Shown piece after piece: positions 9,523 through 17,140 of a stretch of DNA of 64,000 bases (positions are counted from its first letter, which is position 1; each line of letters starts with the position of its first letter). Source of the stretch: DASXMT01 sp963755985 (lineage in GTDB: Bacteria; Actinomycetota; Acidimicrobiia; Acidimicrobiales; RAAP-2); assembly GCA_963755985.1 (NCBI GenBank), contig CAVWLO010000004.1:1-64000 (forward strand). The letters run 5' to 3'. The notes under the pieces are model-generated. The model had not been told where the DNA came from. It did not search any database and saw nothing but the letters and a program-made list of their open reading frames with translations. Both the position numbers and the translations under genes were made by a program.

Positions 9523-10444
9523 CAATGGGCAGCGAAGACGACCTTCTTGCCTCGATAGATTTGATCTATGAGGCGAGTTTCGACAGCACTCTTTGGCCGA
9601 AGGCCCTGATAAGCCTTGCTGACAAATGAAGACGGCACACATTACCGTGTCCACAATGGACTTTCGCGCCCAGACATATCTTTCGATCGCCCCGCGTACC
9701 GATCCGGACATGACTGCGATCTATAGACAATATTGGGCCTTCCATAATCCGGTTTGGCGCCTCAGCGCGACGCGGCCCGCCGGCGAGGTATACTTACTCG
9801 ATAGCCTGATCCCGCGAGAGGACTTCGCAGCTACCCCCGTATTCAATGAATGGTTTCGCCCGGCAAAATTCGGGCTAGCGACGATGAGTGCTAATTTGCG
9901 CATCGGTGACAGAGTCTCGGCATTGATCGCCGTCGCCAATGCACCCGGGAACGATGAAATAACTGGCGAGCAGATGCTTGTCTTCAAGGCCGCGCTGCCG
10001 CACATCGACCGCGCCGTTCGCATTCATCATGAGCTTCGGATGCGCGATCTCGACCATGATACCGCCCCCGAACGGCTTGAGTGCTTGCAATACAGTGTGA
10101 TGCTTGTCGATGGCGCCGCGAGGGTGCTGTTCGCCAATGCGGCGGCGCGGAGGCTGCTCGGTTCTGGCGATGGGCTTGCCTGCAAGGGCGGCTGCCTTCA
10201 TAGCACCGACGGCGCGGTCGCCTTACAAGGATTAATCGCCTCCTGTACGCCCAGGGCGCCCGCGCGGAATGGTCCCGGCGGAGAAACTTCAATTCATCGC
10301 GGCTCGGGCCGTTCACCTCTGCGTGTGACGGTGACGCCGTTGCGGTCGAAAGGCACCGTCGCGGAACTTCCCTGGCTCGGCCAGGGCATTCCCGTGGCCA
10401 TTGTCACCGTGGCCGATGCGGCCAGGGAAAAATGGATGGACTGA
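9523..10444 (+). pseudogene. LuxR-family regulator copy 3: frameshifted and lacking its HTH
   Basis: The first frame from ATG 9523 reads SIDLIYEASFDSTLWPKAL and stops at TGA 9627-9629. The next frame (from 9626) continues the alignment to the copy at 8138 without a gap if one A is restored in the A-run at 9624-9626. It then follows the paralogue through the PAS-like middle (CLQYSVMLVDGAARVLFANA) to VAIVTV and ends at 10444. The whole DNA-binding domain is missing, replaced by mobile-element fragments on the other strand. It therefore cannot act as a normal regulator. Confidence 0.8.
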
Positions 10445-10457
10445 GCACGGTCGCACG

Positions 10458-10634
10458 TCAGTCGCCGGTCAGCGGGTGCAAGTCGCGCACCGTGGCTTTC
10501 ATACGCTCGTCGAGCACGTGGGTATAGAATTGCGTAATTGAAATATCGGCGCGCCCAAGCAATTCCTGCTCAATGCGCAAATCGGTGCCATTTTGCAAAA
10601 GATGGCCCGCGAAGGCGTGACGGAACACATCGCC
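10458..10634 (-). pseudogene. tyrosine recombinase (XerD-like) C-terminal fragment
   Basis: The reading DVFRHAFAGHLLQNGTDLR, then QELLGRADIS and QFYTHVLDERMK, contains the R..H motif, the second H/G position (here LGRADIS, where most have LGH) and the catalytic Tyr of XerC/XerD-type recombinases. Only the last ~58 residues remain. It lies directly against the truncated LuxR copy, consistent with recombination having removed both neighbours' ends. Confidence 0.7.
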
Positions 10635-10706
10635 GGGCAATCCCCGTTGAGATGTAAGGGGCGACGGCGGCGCAAAGGGCCTCAATCACGAGCACTAATG
10701 TCCGGT

Positions 10707-10875
10707 CTCGAACCAGCTGCGTCTTTATCGCGGCGAGAATGGACTTGCTCTCGGCCAAGCTCAGCCCAATGGACTCGGGGGAAATCACATTTGTCGGCCG
10801 GTCGCCGGTGACCATTTCGCGAGTCTCAACGCTCCCGGTTGTTTCCGTCAACTCCAACAAAATCCGCCACTTCAT
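10707..10875 (-). pseudogene. ISKra4-family transposase, N-terminal fragment
   Basis: About 56 residues from MKWRILLELTETTGSVETRE through IGLSLAESKSILAAIKTQLV. This matches the start of ISKra4-type transposases as I know them. After TQLVRD the similarity ends and the frame runs into the recombinase fragment. No transposase catalytic region is present. Confidence 0.55.
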
Positions 10876-11219
10876 GCAATTTCCCCGGTCAATTTAGACC
10901 AGAACTCTATAGCACCCCCAACTTTGAGACGGTCTCAGGGAGAGGTGCGTCTTGATCACAACCAACTCGGTATTGTCCGGCGCGCGAGCGCCGATGTCAC
11001 TGGTTTTGGTGTGCCGGAGCATCACGGCAGCGCGGCAATCTCAACCTCAATAAGCGGGTGATCCGGGAGATCTCTGTCTAGGCCGAATGGCTGATGTCAC
11101 GGCAGGAGATCAATGATACGCGTTTGGCACTTATCTGGAGAATGCCAGTTATTGGCTGCAACCTTTGCCGCTTGCGGGCGCTTTCTTTTTTAGCCGGGTA
11201 CGAACTTTTGGTGCCGGTC
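10876..11219. other. intergenic region, nothing recognised
   Basis: No gene seen. It should contain the promoter of the Crp/Fnr gene downstream. The open frame upstream of 11220 has no similarity to the family and is not counted. Confidence 0.35.
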
Positions 11220-11998
11220 ATGCTCAATAGACAGCCAGTTATTGTGCCAAAAAACCGGTTGTTGAACGCGTTTGACAGCGAAAGCCGCGCACGGGTCGAT
11301 CCCTATCTTGAGAGAGTCGATGTTCGGCTTGGCGACGTCATCTGCGAGGCGGGCGGCGTCCTCGATCACGCCTATTTCCCCGATGGCGCCGTCCTCTCGT
11401 TGTTGACGGTTCTCAAGGACGGGATGGCGATCGAGACAGCGAACATCGGGCGGGAAGGTGCGTTTGGCCTCTTTGCGGCCATGTATAGCAAGACGTCTTT
11501 CAATCGATGCCTTGTGCAACTTCGGGGCGGCCTGCTTCGTGTCCCGATCAAAGTGTTGGGATCGGAATTCGAGCGCAGCGCGCACATTCGCAATCTTTTT
11601 GTCAGCTATTCCGAGACATTGCTGGCTCAGATCAGCAGACAGTCGCCTGTAACGCCCTGCACACAACTCAGCAGAAGATCTGCCGGTGGCTCCTCATGAT
11701 GCATGATAGGGCCGACAGCGAAGATTTAGCGTTCACGCATGAGTTTTTGGCCGAGGTGTTGGGCGTCAATCGTAAGTCGGTGACACTTGCGGCGCAGGTG
11801 CTGCAGAAGACTGGTCTTATCGATTATCGCCGGGGCAAAATGCAAGTTCTCGATCGTCCCGGCCTCGAAAAGGCTTCGTGCGAGTGCTACGCCATCGTCA
11901 AGAAGCGCTTCGACGACTTCCTGAAATCGCCCTGCGTATGCGGTTCAGGAAAATACATACGGGCGGAAATAGCAGGGACGACGGCGGATTCGCTTTGA
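11220..11998 (+). pseudogene. Crp/Fnr-family transcriptional regulator, frameshifted
   Basis: The N-terminal part (11220 to ~11635) is a cyclic-nucleotide-binding-type beta-roll (GDVICEAGGVLDHAYFP, then GREGAFGLFAA). The C-terminal part in another frame (~11630-11998) is the dimer helix and Crp-type winged helix (TVACNALHTTQQKICRWLL, then EFLAEVLGVNRKSVTLAA). The two fit together if one base is restored near 11630-11640 (CAGATCAGCAGACAG). An in-frame continuation would give a full-length regulator of ~260 residues with a Cys-rich tail (SPCVCGSGKY). This is either a recent inactivation or a sequencing slip. The start at ATG 11220 fits family length better than upstream options. Confidence 0.8.
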
Positions 11999-11999
11999 A

Positions 12000-12162
12000 G
12001 TCACTGGCCCGTAGCCCTGAAAAGTGTATCGGCCCTGCCAAACCGCGCTTCAAAATTGTATTTGAACACCGCCGCAGCCTCGGTACTTTCGATCACAATC
12101 AACTCGTTGTCCTGCCGCTTCAGGCCGGTTGCGGAAAAGTTCGCGGCGCCGGTGCACAGCAA
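12000..12162 (-). pseudogene. phospholipase D-like nuclease, C-terminal fragment
   Basis: The minus-strand reading TGAANFSATGLKRQDNELIV then ESTEAAAVF is typical of the region after the second HKD motif in PLD-family (Nuc-like) proteins. An in-frame TGA lies just upstream and the HKD motifs are missing, so only a ~54-residue tail survives. It is convergent with the Crp/Fnr gene. Confidence 0.6.
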
Positions 12163-12193
12163 TCAGCCATTTGATTGATGTGCTCATAATCGC

Positions 12194-12460
12194 GTGCTGC
12201 TAAGCTGGAAGCAGATCATCAAAACCGGTGAACGGCTCGGGCTTGATACAGCGTATGCTCGGAGGACCAATGATGGAAACGTTAGGGTCGCTTCCAGGGC
12301 GTTTATCGAAACCCTTGGGAGGTGGCTCGCCGGTCTTGAATATCTAGAAGCGACGGGTGCCGCTACACCCGACACCTGCGAGGTGCTTACCGAACTCCAT
12401 GAGCTTTTGGATAAGCTTTACGCGACGATGCTGAAGCGTACGCGCAAGACCTTGCAGTGA
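12194..12460 (+). CDS. hypothetical protein (88 aa)
   Basis: A helical small protein from GTG 12194 to TGA 12460 with leucine-rich amphipathic stretches (TELHELLDKLYATMLKR). No family recognised, no signal or membrane segment. The start codon is weakly supported; the true start could be lost upstream, where a decayed nuclease gene lies. Confidence 0.4.
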   Translation: MLLSWKQIIKTGERLGLDTAYARRTNDGNVRVASRAFIETLGRWLAGLEYLEATGAATPDTCEVLTELHELLDKLYATMLKRTRKTLQ

Positions 12461-12640
12461 GCGGTTTCACGGGCGCGTGGCCCCAATCTTATGCCGCTCC
12501 TCCTACATCGAATTTCACGGAGCCATCAGCCCCCGTGGCATTTCCGGCGTGCGGCCGCTAAACCCGTCCGCGGAGGGCAAGCTCGTCGACAGCATCGTCG
12601 AAGATATCTTGCAGCTTGGATAGCAAAGAAGGATGCACAG

Positions 12641-12835
12641 ATGTATTTCGAGTTTTACCCGATGGGCGAGGGTAGTGGCCATGATATCCAATCAGACAAC
12701 TGGCCGGACGCGATTTCCGAGTGCCAATATTACAACCGTGTGCTTGGAATCCGGTGGACCGGACTGATTGCTTTATCAAACGAAGGTGGGATTGTTGGAT
12801 TTGTTCAAGTGGTCCGGTTCGACCCCGCCGCTTGA
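12641..12835 (+). CDS. hypothetical protein (64 aa)
   Basis: A small acidic, aromatic-rich protein beginning MYFEFYPMGEG. A good ribosome site (AAGGA, 7 nt before the ATG) supports it. Near the C-terminus it reads IALSNEGGIVGFVQV, suggesting a beta-rich fold. No family recognised. A dispersed repeat begins 12 bp after its stop. Confidence 0.4.
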   Translation: MYFEFYPMGEGSGHDIQSDNWPDAISECQYYNRVLGIRWTGLIALSNEGGIVGFVQVVRFDPAA

Positions 12836-12847
12836 CGGGCCTGGAGG

Positions 12848-12951
12848 TCTGCTTGTGGCGCAACTCCGAAGTGTCTGAGTGTGCTCCGCACGTCCGGTTA
12901 TTGCGGTACACCGGATCAGTTCGGGCACAGCGCGCGAAACGTCGAAAATGA
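12848..12951. repeat. dispersed ~100-bp repeat, copy B
   Basis: Same family as 6631-6730, same orientation, roughly four-fifths identical by eye. Located between two small hypothetical genes. Confidence 0.7.
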
Positions 12952-13337
12952 CCCAAAGCGGTCACGCTGCGGCGAGGGGCCAGCCGATAATGCACACTGT
13001 TTTCTCGACGCAGTCTATCTCAGGATGGGCTGGCCGCTTTGGTTTATTGGCGTGTTGGATACCGAGGGCGAGGGTTTTGATGTTCTATTCCAGATCAAAA
13101 GGAACAATACATGCAGCGCTGAAATTGATGCGGAAGCTATCGCTCATGCCTCAAAAGCGGCTAATGAGCGCCATGCCGCCGAAAGATAGATTGAGCCAAC
13201 TGGTCCGAAAATCGAGAATGCGCGACAACAAGCGCGCGATGAATGAATTTCGCGTAAATCGGCTCGCTTGATTGCCGAAGAAGGTCTCTTCGTGGCAATA
13301 TTGCGAATGTATTACAAGAGTGCCTTAAGTTGCGCCG
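12952..13337. other. intergenic region, nothing firmly recognised
   Basis: A 102-codon open frame (12881-13189) overlaps the repeat and has no family resemblance, so it is not called. Confidence 0.3.
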
Positions 13338-13787
13338 ATGATGCTCAAGCTGCCACCACCTATTTGGGCTCTCATATATGTTCTTTTCGCCTCGGCAATT
13401 AGCTGGCGCCTTGGCTGGCCGAAAATCCCCGGCTTGCCGTTCGCGCCGCTCGGAATCGCTCTTGCCGTAGCAGCCTGCATTTTGCCCATTTGGGCCATTT
13501 TGCTGTTCCGTCGTGAGGGCACCGAAGTGAGCCCGACGTCGCCTACTAATCAAAAGCTGGTTATCAGCGGACCCTACCAATTTACCCGCAACCCCATGTA
13601 TTTGGGGCTGGTTATACTCACGCTCGGGATCGCGGTATGGGCAGGCACTTGGCCAATGATGATTGTGCCCTTTGCGGTCTTCGCCACGGCCAACTGGGTT
13701 CACATCCCCTTCGAAGAGGCCAAGATGCGCCGTCAGTTCGGAGCGTCTTACGACGATTATCTGAGCCGGGTGCGACGGTGGGTGTAA
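13338..13787 (+). CDS. isoprenylcysteine carboxyl methyltransferase-family membrane protein
   Basis: 149 residues with four likely membrane helices. The signature of the ICMT/phospholipid methyltransferase family is present: GPYQFTRNPMYLGL (~residues 78-91) and the C-terminal EEAKMRRQFGASYDDYLSRV, which forms the SAM-binding part. Bacterial members methylate an unknown lipid or protein acceptor in the inner membrane. Length is normal for the bacterial family. The gene appears to stand alone. Confidence 0.85.
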   Translation: MMLKLPPPIWALIYVLFASAISWRLGWPKIPGLPFAPLGIALAVAACILPIWAILLFRREGTEVSPTSPTNQKLVISGPYQFTRNPMYLGLVILTLGIAVWAGTWPMMIVPFAVFATANWVHIPFEEAKMRRQFGASYDDYLSRVRRWV

Positions 13788-13946
13788 GGAACGGTGCCAG
13801 CTAGACCAATGCTAGGCCTCACAATGGACACGATGGCGCACGAAAATTCCATTGCTTGATTGCGCGCCAATCGCCGTTCCAATTCCGCGGTACCGAACCC
13901 CATTTCGCCGGATTGATTTGCGCTTTCGCCTGGGCATGGAGACGTC

Positions 13947-14723
13947 ATGCGGTACTTGGCTGCGACCTTACTTGCGCTGATTTCTGCCCAGGCATGGGCG
14001 AACGAACTCGATTCCCTTTTGCAACAAGTCCAGGTTTTCGGCACTCCCATGGCCGCGGTTCAGCGCGCCGTTCAGGATCTCGCGCCGGCCAATCTTTCCA
14101 AAAAAGACGTCGATTCCCTTTTGCAACAAGCCCGGGTTCTCGGCGCTCCCATGGCCGCGGTTCAGCGCGCCATTCAGATCTCACGCCAGCCGATCTTTCC
14201 AAAAAAGGACGTGCTCGCGGTCTTTGACATTTCACAGCCGTCGGCAAAGAAAAGATTTTACGTTTTGGATTTCAAAACAGGTCAGGTCACCGCCCACTAC
14301 GCGGCCCATGGAAGAGACAATGGACCCAACGCAAAAGCCATCAAATTTAAAGGCTTCCAGACGGACTTGGACATGGTGCCGCTGGGCCCGCTTAAAACCG
14401 CTCATTCCGAAGTGATGGAACCCTACAAGAAAATTGTGGACCGGTACGACGGAAGCGTTTATCCAGACATGATCGTCGTAGCACTCGAGGGCGTCACCTC
14501 CTACAACAGTTACATCAACCACACTCCCCCGTTCAAATGGTTCATCCACCCGAACTGGTACACCACCGCTGGTTTTCGCGCCAAAAATCGCGGCATGCTG
14601 GGGAGGAGCAACGGTTGCGTCGTCGTCGATCCGGTCGAAAACAACCAGATCGTCACGCGGCTTCAGGATGGAGCTCTGGTTTTCGTGACGGTCGGAGATG
14701 CCCCAATCGAACAATATTTGTAA
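13947..14723 (+). CDS. YkuD_2-type murein L,D-transpeptidase with duplicated N-terminal segment
   Basis: 258 residues. A signal peptide (MRYLAATLLALISAQAWA) sends it to the periplasm. Residues ~21-88 are two near-identical 34-residue units (LDSLLQQ..V.G.PMAAVQRA), encoded by a 102-bp DNA tandem duplication. The catalytic domain begins with KRFYVLDFKTGQVTAHY and ends in GMLGRSNGCVVVDP, whose Cys is the expected nucleophile. Proteins of this family are thought to cross-link or trim peptidoglycan stem peptides. The duplication probably lengthens a helical linker or binding module. An intrinsic terminator lies ~250 bp downstream. Confidence 0.8.
   Translation: MRYLAATLLALISAQAWANELDSLLQQVQVFGTPMAAVQRAVQDLAPANLSKKDVDSLLQQARVLGAPMAAVQRAIQISRQPIFPKKDVLAVFDISQPSAKKRFYVLDFKTGQVTAHYAAHGRDNGPNAKAIKFKGFQTDLDMVPLGPLKTAHSEVMEPYKKIVDRYDGSVYPDMIVVALEGVTSYNSYINHTPPFKWFIHPNWYTTAGFRAKNRGMLGRSNGCVVVDPVENNQIVTRLQDGALVFVTVGDAPIEQYL
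14008..14211 (+). repeat. 102-bp in-frame tandem duplication
   Basis: Two copies with starts 102 bp apart (14008 and 14110) share long exact stretches such as TCGATTCCCTTTTGCAACAA and CCCATGGCCGCGGTTCAGCG. The period is 34 codons, so the reading frame is kept. The high identity indicates a recent duplication. Confidence 0.85.
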
Positions 14724-15169
14724 TTCGAGCCTTCCCTTTCAAAGTGAAGCTTTCGTGGAAATGCCGTGTTCCCTGGGCCGGCTCCTGGGTAAGCTATTGA
14801 ACCGCTTTCGAAATAAGCGCACGCTTCCCGGAATAACTCGAAGAGGCGCGCGACAAGATAAGCTGGACAGAACTGCGGTAATTGCTGAATAATAATTCCG
14901 ACGTTTAAAGAGGGCGTCGACTGCCGTGACCCACGCTGAGTGAAGTCCGCGCGCGATCCCTGAACGGCGGTCCGACCCGAGCCATCGTTCGGGCTCCCCT
15001 TTTTAGACCAAGCCCGCAGAACCAGCGATCGGCCAGATAGAGATGCGCTCCCTCGACCAATCAGAGCGAATGCCGCAGAGGAAACCGATCAGTAGCATCC
15101 GGATCATTCAAGTGAGGATTGATCGAAACGCCTCTTTGGTACTGGAGAGGAAATACCAGAAGAGCGCGC
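14724..15169. other. intergenic region, terminator only
   Basis: No gene recognised. A terminator-like hairpin lies at 14976-15004. Confidence 0.4.
14976..15004 (+). terminator. intrinsic terminator
   Basis: CCCGA and TCGGG arms around an 8-nt loop, followed by CTCCCC and five T residues. It is suitable for ending the transpeptidase transcript upstream. Confidence 0.6.
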
Positions 15170-15335
15170 CAGCTCAGACAGCTTCAACAGGAGCTTCTGG
15201 CTCTCGGCGAAGATGCAATGCTGCTGAAAGAGTTGGACGGCTTCATCGCCGGACCGCTTGTCTGCCCGGAACTGATCATGCCCAGCAAATGGCTGCCTGT
15301 CGTTTGGGGAAGCGAAGGCAATGAACCGGCTGTTT
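15170..15335 (+). pseudogene. UPF0149 (YecA-like) protein fragment
   Basis: The reading LQQELLALGEDAMLLKELDG, then GPLVCPELIMPSKWLPVVWG, is the conserved N-terminal region of UPF0149 proteins, which are of unclear function and often carry a C-terminal metal-binding SEC-C motif. Similarity stops after EGNEPA, where the sequence becomes the reverse complement of an ImuB gene. The rest of the protein is missing. Confidence 0.65.
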
Positions 15336-15340
15336 TGGCC

Positions 15341-15531
15341 TTGGTGACAGGCATGCCGACGCGTAGGCCCGCGGCAAGAGCGGCTCTATCCGTGGCGAGC
15401 ACTACGCGCCGTCTCCCGACCCGGCCGATGAGGACGAGCGACGCCTGAGCCGGAGGCGCGGCGGCGCCCAAATTCCTTCTGATCCGGTCCGTGGGCCAGG
15501 TCGGAAGGAAGAGCGAGACGACCCTTGGCAT
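15341..15531 (-). pseudogene. imuB: ImuB (DNA polymerase Y-family) N-terminal fragment
   Basis: From ATG 15531 the protein begins MPRVVSLFLPTWPTDRIRR and continues VLIGRVGRRRVVLATD, then AAGLRVGMPVTKAK. This is the standard start of ImuB, the Y-family-like subunit of the ImuA-ImuB-DnaE2 damage-tolerance mutasome. After MPVTKAK the expected sequence is replaced by the UPF0149 fragment, so only ~63 residues remain. It overlaps the ImuA tail as is normal in this operon. Confidence 0.75.
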
Positions 15532-15680
15532 CGCAGGCCTCCACTTCGAAATCGGCACTTTCTCAGGCGCGGCACCGGATCAGTTCGAGCCGCCATCGGG
15601 CGCGTCCAACGCCTGGGACCGGCAAAGGGGTGGAGGGAAGCGCACTCACGCGCCAGCGGGTGACGGAAGCGGTGGGCTGA
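15386..15680 (-). pseudogene. imuA: ImuA C-terminal fragment with in-frame stop
   Basis: The minus-strand reading TRWRVSALPST, then GRARWRLELIRCRA, stop, ESADFEVEACDAKGRLALPS matches the C-terminus of ImuA (RecA-like partner of ImuB). A TGA interrupts it between RCRA and ESAD. The N-terminal RecA-like part is missing: upstream of about 15,680 the sequence turns into an actinobacterial MarR-like gene. It overlaps the ImuB start in the usual way. Confidence 0.65.
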
Positions 15681-15710
15681 CCGGGTGGCGAACGTTTCGC
15701 TCGCCGAACC
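15665..15710. other. chimeric junction between two lineages
   Basis: To the left the minus strand codes for alphaproteobacterial ImuA; to the right the same strand codes for a MarR-like protein and all further genes are high-GC and actinobacterial. Both genes are truncated at the same point. The exact base cannot be fixed by eye. See findings. Confidence 0.75.
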
Positions 15711-15858
15711 CCGCCTCGGCCATGGCGGTGTCGAGTCGAAGCTGATAGCCCAGCCAGGCTCGACGGAGTGCCGGTCCGAGGCCGAACGATGGTGGCCGGG
15801 TCGAATTGTCGGCGTCGGCTTCGGCTTCGTCATCCGAAGGAGGTAGGTCGGACAGCAC
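15690..15858 (-). pseudogene. MarR-like regulator, N-terminal part only
   Basis: From GTG 15858 (or TTG 15876) the frame gives an acidic leader, then PALRRAWLGYQLRLDTAMAE and AGFGER. This closely resembles the first helix of a group of actinobacterial MarR regulators. The winged helix that should follow is absent because the sequence changes to ImuA. It is divergent from the RCC1 operon and could have regulated it in its native genome. Confidence 0.55.
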
Positions 15859-15924
15859 GCCTGGAGATGTTAGCAAACTGTGAACTTAGTTGACAGTTAG
15901 GGAGTGACACCCAATACTTCGAAC
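15859..15924. promoter_or_regulatory. divergent promoter/operator region
   Basis: Contains AACTGT and ACAGTT half-sites about 11 bp apart (within 15875-15898), a plausible MarR-type operator. On the plus strand TTGACA (15889-15894) is followed after 17 bp by AATACT, a reasonable -35/-10 pair for the RCC1 operon. Confidence 0.45.
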
Positions 15925-17140
15925 ATGCGGCGCGGCCCCACCACCGAGCACCAATGGGCGCCGCGTGCCTTGGCTCTGGTTCTCGTTCCGCTTCTGGTAC
16001 TCACCGCTTGTGCCTCTCCAAGCGAAGCGTCCCAACCGCCCTCAAGAGGCGTCGTCTACCGGTTCGGCGTGGTTGGGAACCGGGGTGCGATCAGCCAGCT
16101 GCAGCTCCAACGGCCGACTCCTGTGACCGGAATCAGCGGTCGGGTTGTGCAGATCGCCACATCCAACTCCGACGGCTACGCACTGACCTCGAGCGGTGCC
16201 GTGTGGGGTTGGGGGGTAGCCAGCTATGGCGAACTCGGTAATGGGACGCATCCGTCATTCTCCACTCGGGCGGTCGAGGTCGAGTTTCCGGCCGGTGTCA
16301 GGATCGTCTCATTGGCCAACCCGATGCCTTTCGACGGTGCCTTGGCCATCGATTCCACCGGCCACCTCTGGGGATGGGGTCTGAACGCCATCGGCGACTT
16401 GTGCCTACCCGGTCTCATGGAGCTGCGTCCGATCGAGCTCCCGCTGAACGACGTGACCCTGGCCACCGGGGCGCGGACGCACTCGCTCTTTGACTCAGGC
16501 GGGCAGGGTCTACGCCTGTGGCGGAGGCGAGTACGGCGTACTCGGCACCGGCTCCACCGTCAGCAGCTCCACGCCGGTGCCCGTCGTCGGCCTGCCGAGC
16601 ACGGCGCGGGTGACCTCGCTCACCTCGTCCTGGGAGGGCTCGGGAGCGCTGCTCAGCAATGGCCAGTACTACAACTGGGGCTACAACGCCTCCGGTCAAC
16701 TCGGCACCGGCAACACCACCAACAGCGCCGTGCCAGAGCCGGTCGTCCTGCCCGCAGCCGTGCGCCAGGTGTTCCAGGGAGGAAGCGGGGCCAAGAACGG
16801 CCAGACCGTCGCCATCCTGGCCAACGGCTCGGTGTGGGCCTGGGGCGACAACGACCGGGGTCAGCTGGGTGACGGCACGAGGGTCAGCTCTGACGTCCCT
16901 CTGCGCGTCGCCGTCCCCAAGGGCGTGGCCTTCGTCCGGGTCAGCTCCGGCGGTTACGCCAGCTACGCCATCGACTCGTCGGGCCGGCTGTGGGCTTGGG
17001 GAGATAACAAGAACGGGCAGCTCGGGACGGGGAGCCGCGTCACCATTGCCACGAGGCCGGTCAGCGTGGGCATCCGCCTGTCGCAGGTCTCGTCGACCGC
17101 CCAGAACGTGGCCGGTCTCCAGAGCAGCCGGGGTGCGTGA
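15925..17140 (+). CDS. RCC1-repeat lipoprotein (frameshift near 16,490)
   Basis: A lipoprotein signal with lipobox LTAC (residues ~25-28 from ATG 15925; GTG 15904 is an alternative start) is followed by about six RCC1-type beta-propeller blades. Examples are GAVWGWGVASYGELGNG, GSVWAWGDNDRGQLGDG and GRLWAWGDNKNGQLGTG. The first frame ends its similarity at HSLFDS. The second, from ~16,490, continues LTQAGRVYACGGGEYGVLG if one T is removed from the run at 16489-16491. Together they make a protein of ~405 residues attached to the outer face of the membrane. Bacterial RCC1 propellers are thought to bind proteins. It is the first gene of a five-gene overlapping operon and overlaps the ABC ATPase start. 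Confidence 0.8.

Noticed and set aside
12881..13189. 102-codon frame downstream of repeat copy B
   Set aside because: Begins inside the dispersed repeat and has no similarity or good ribosome site.
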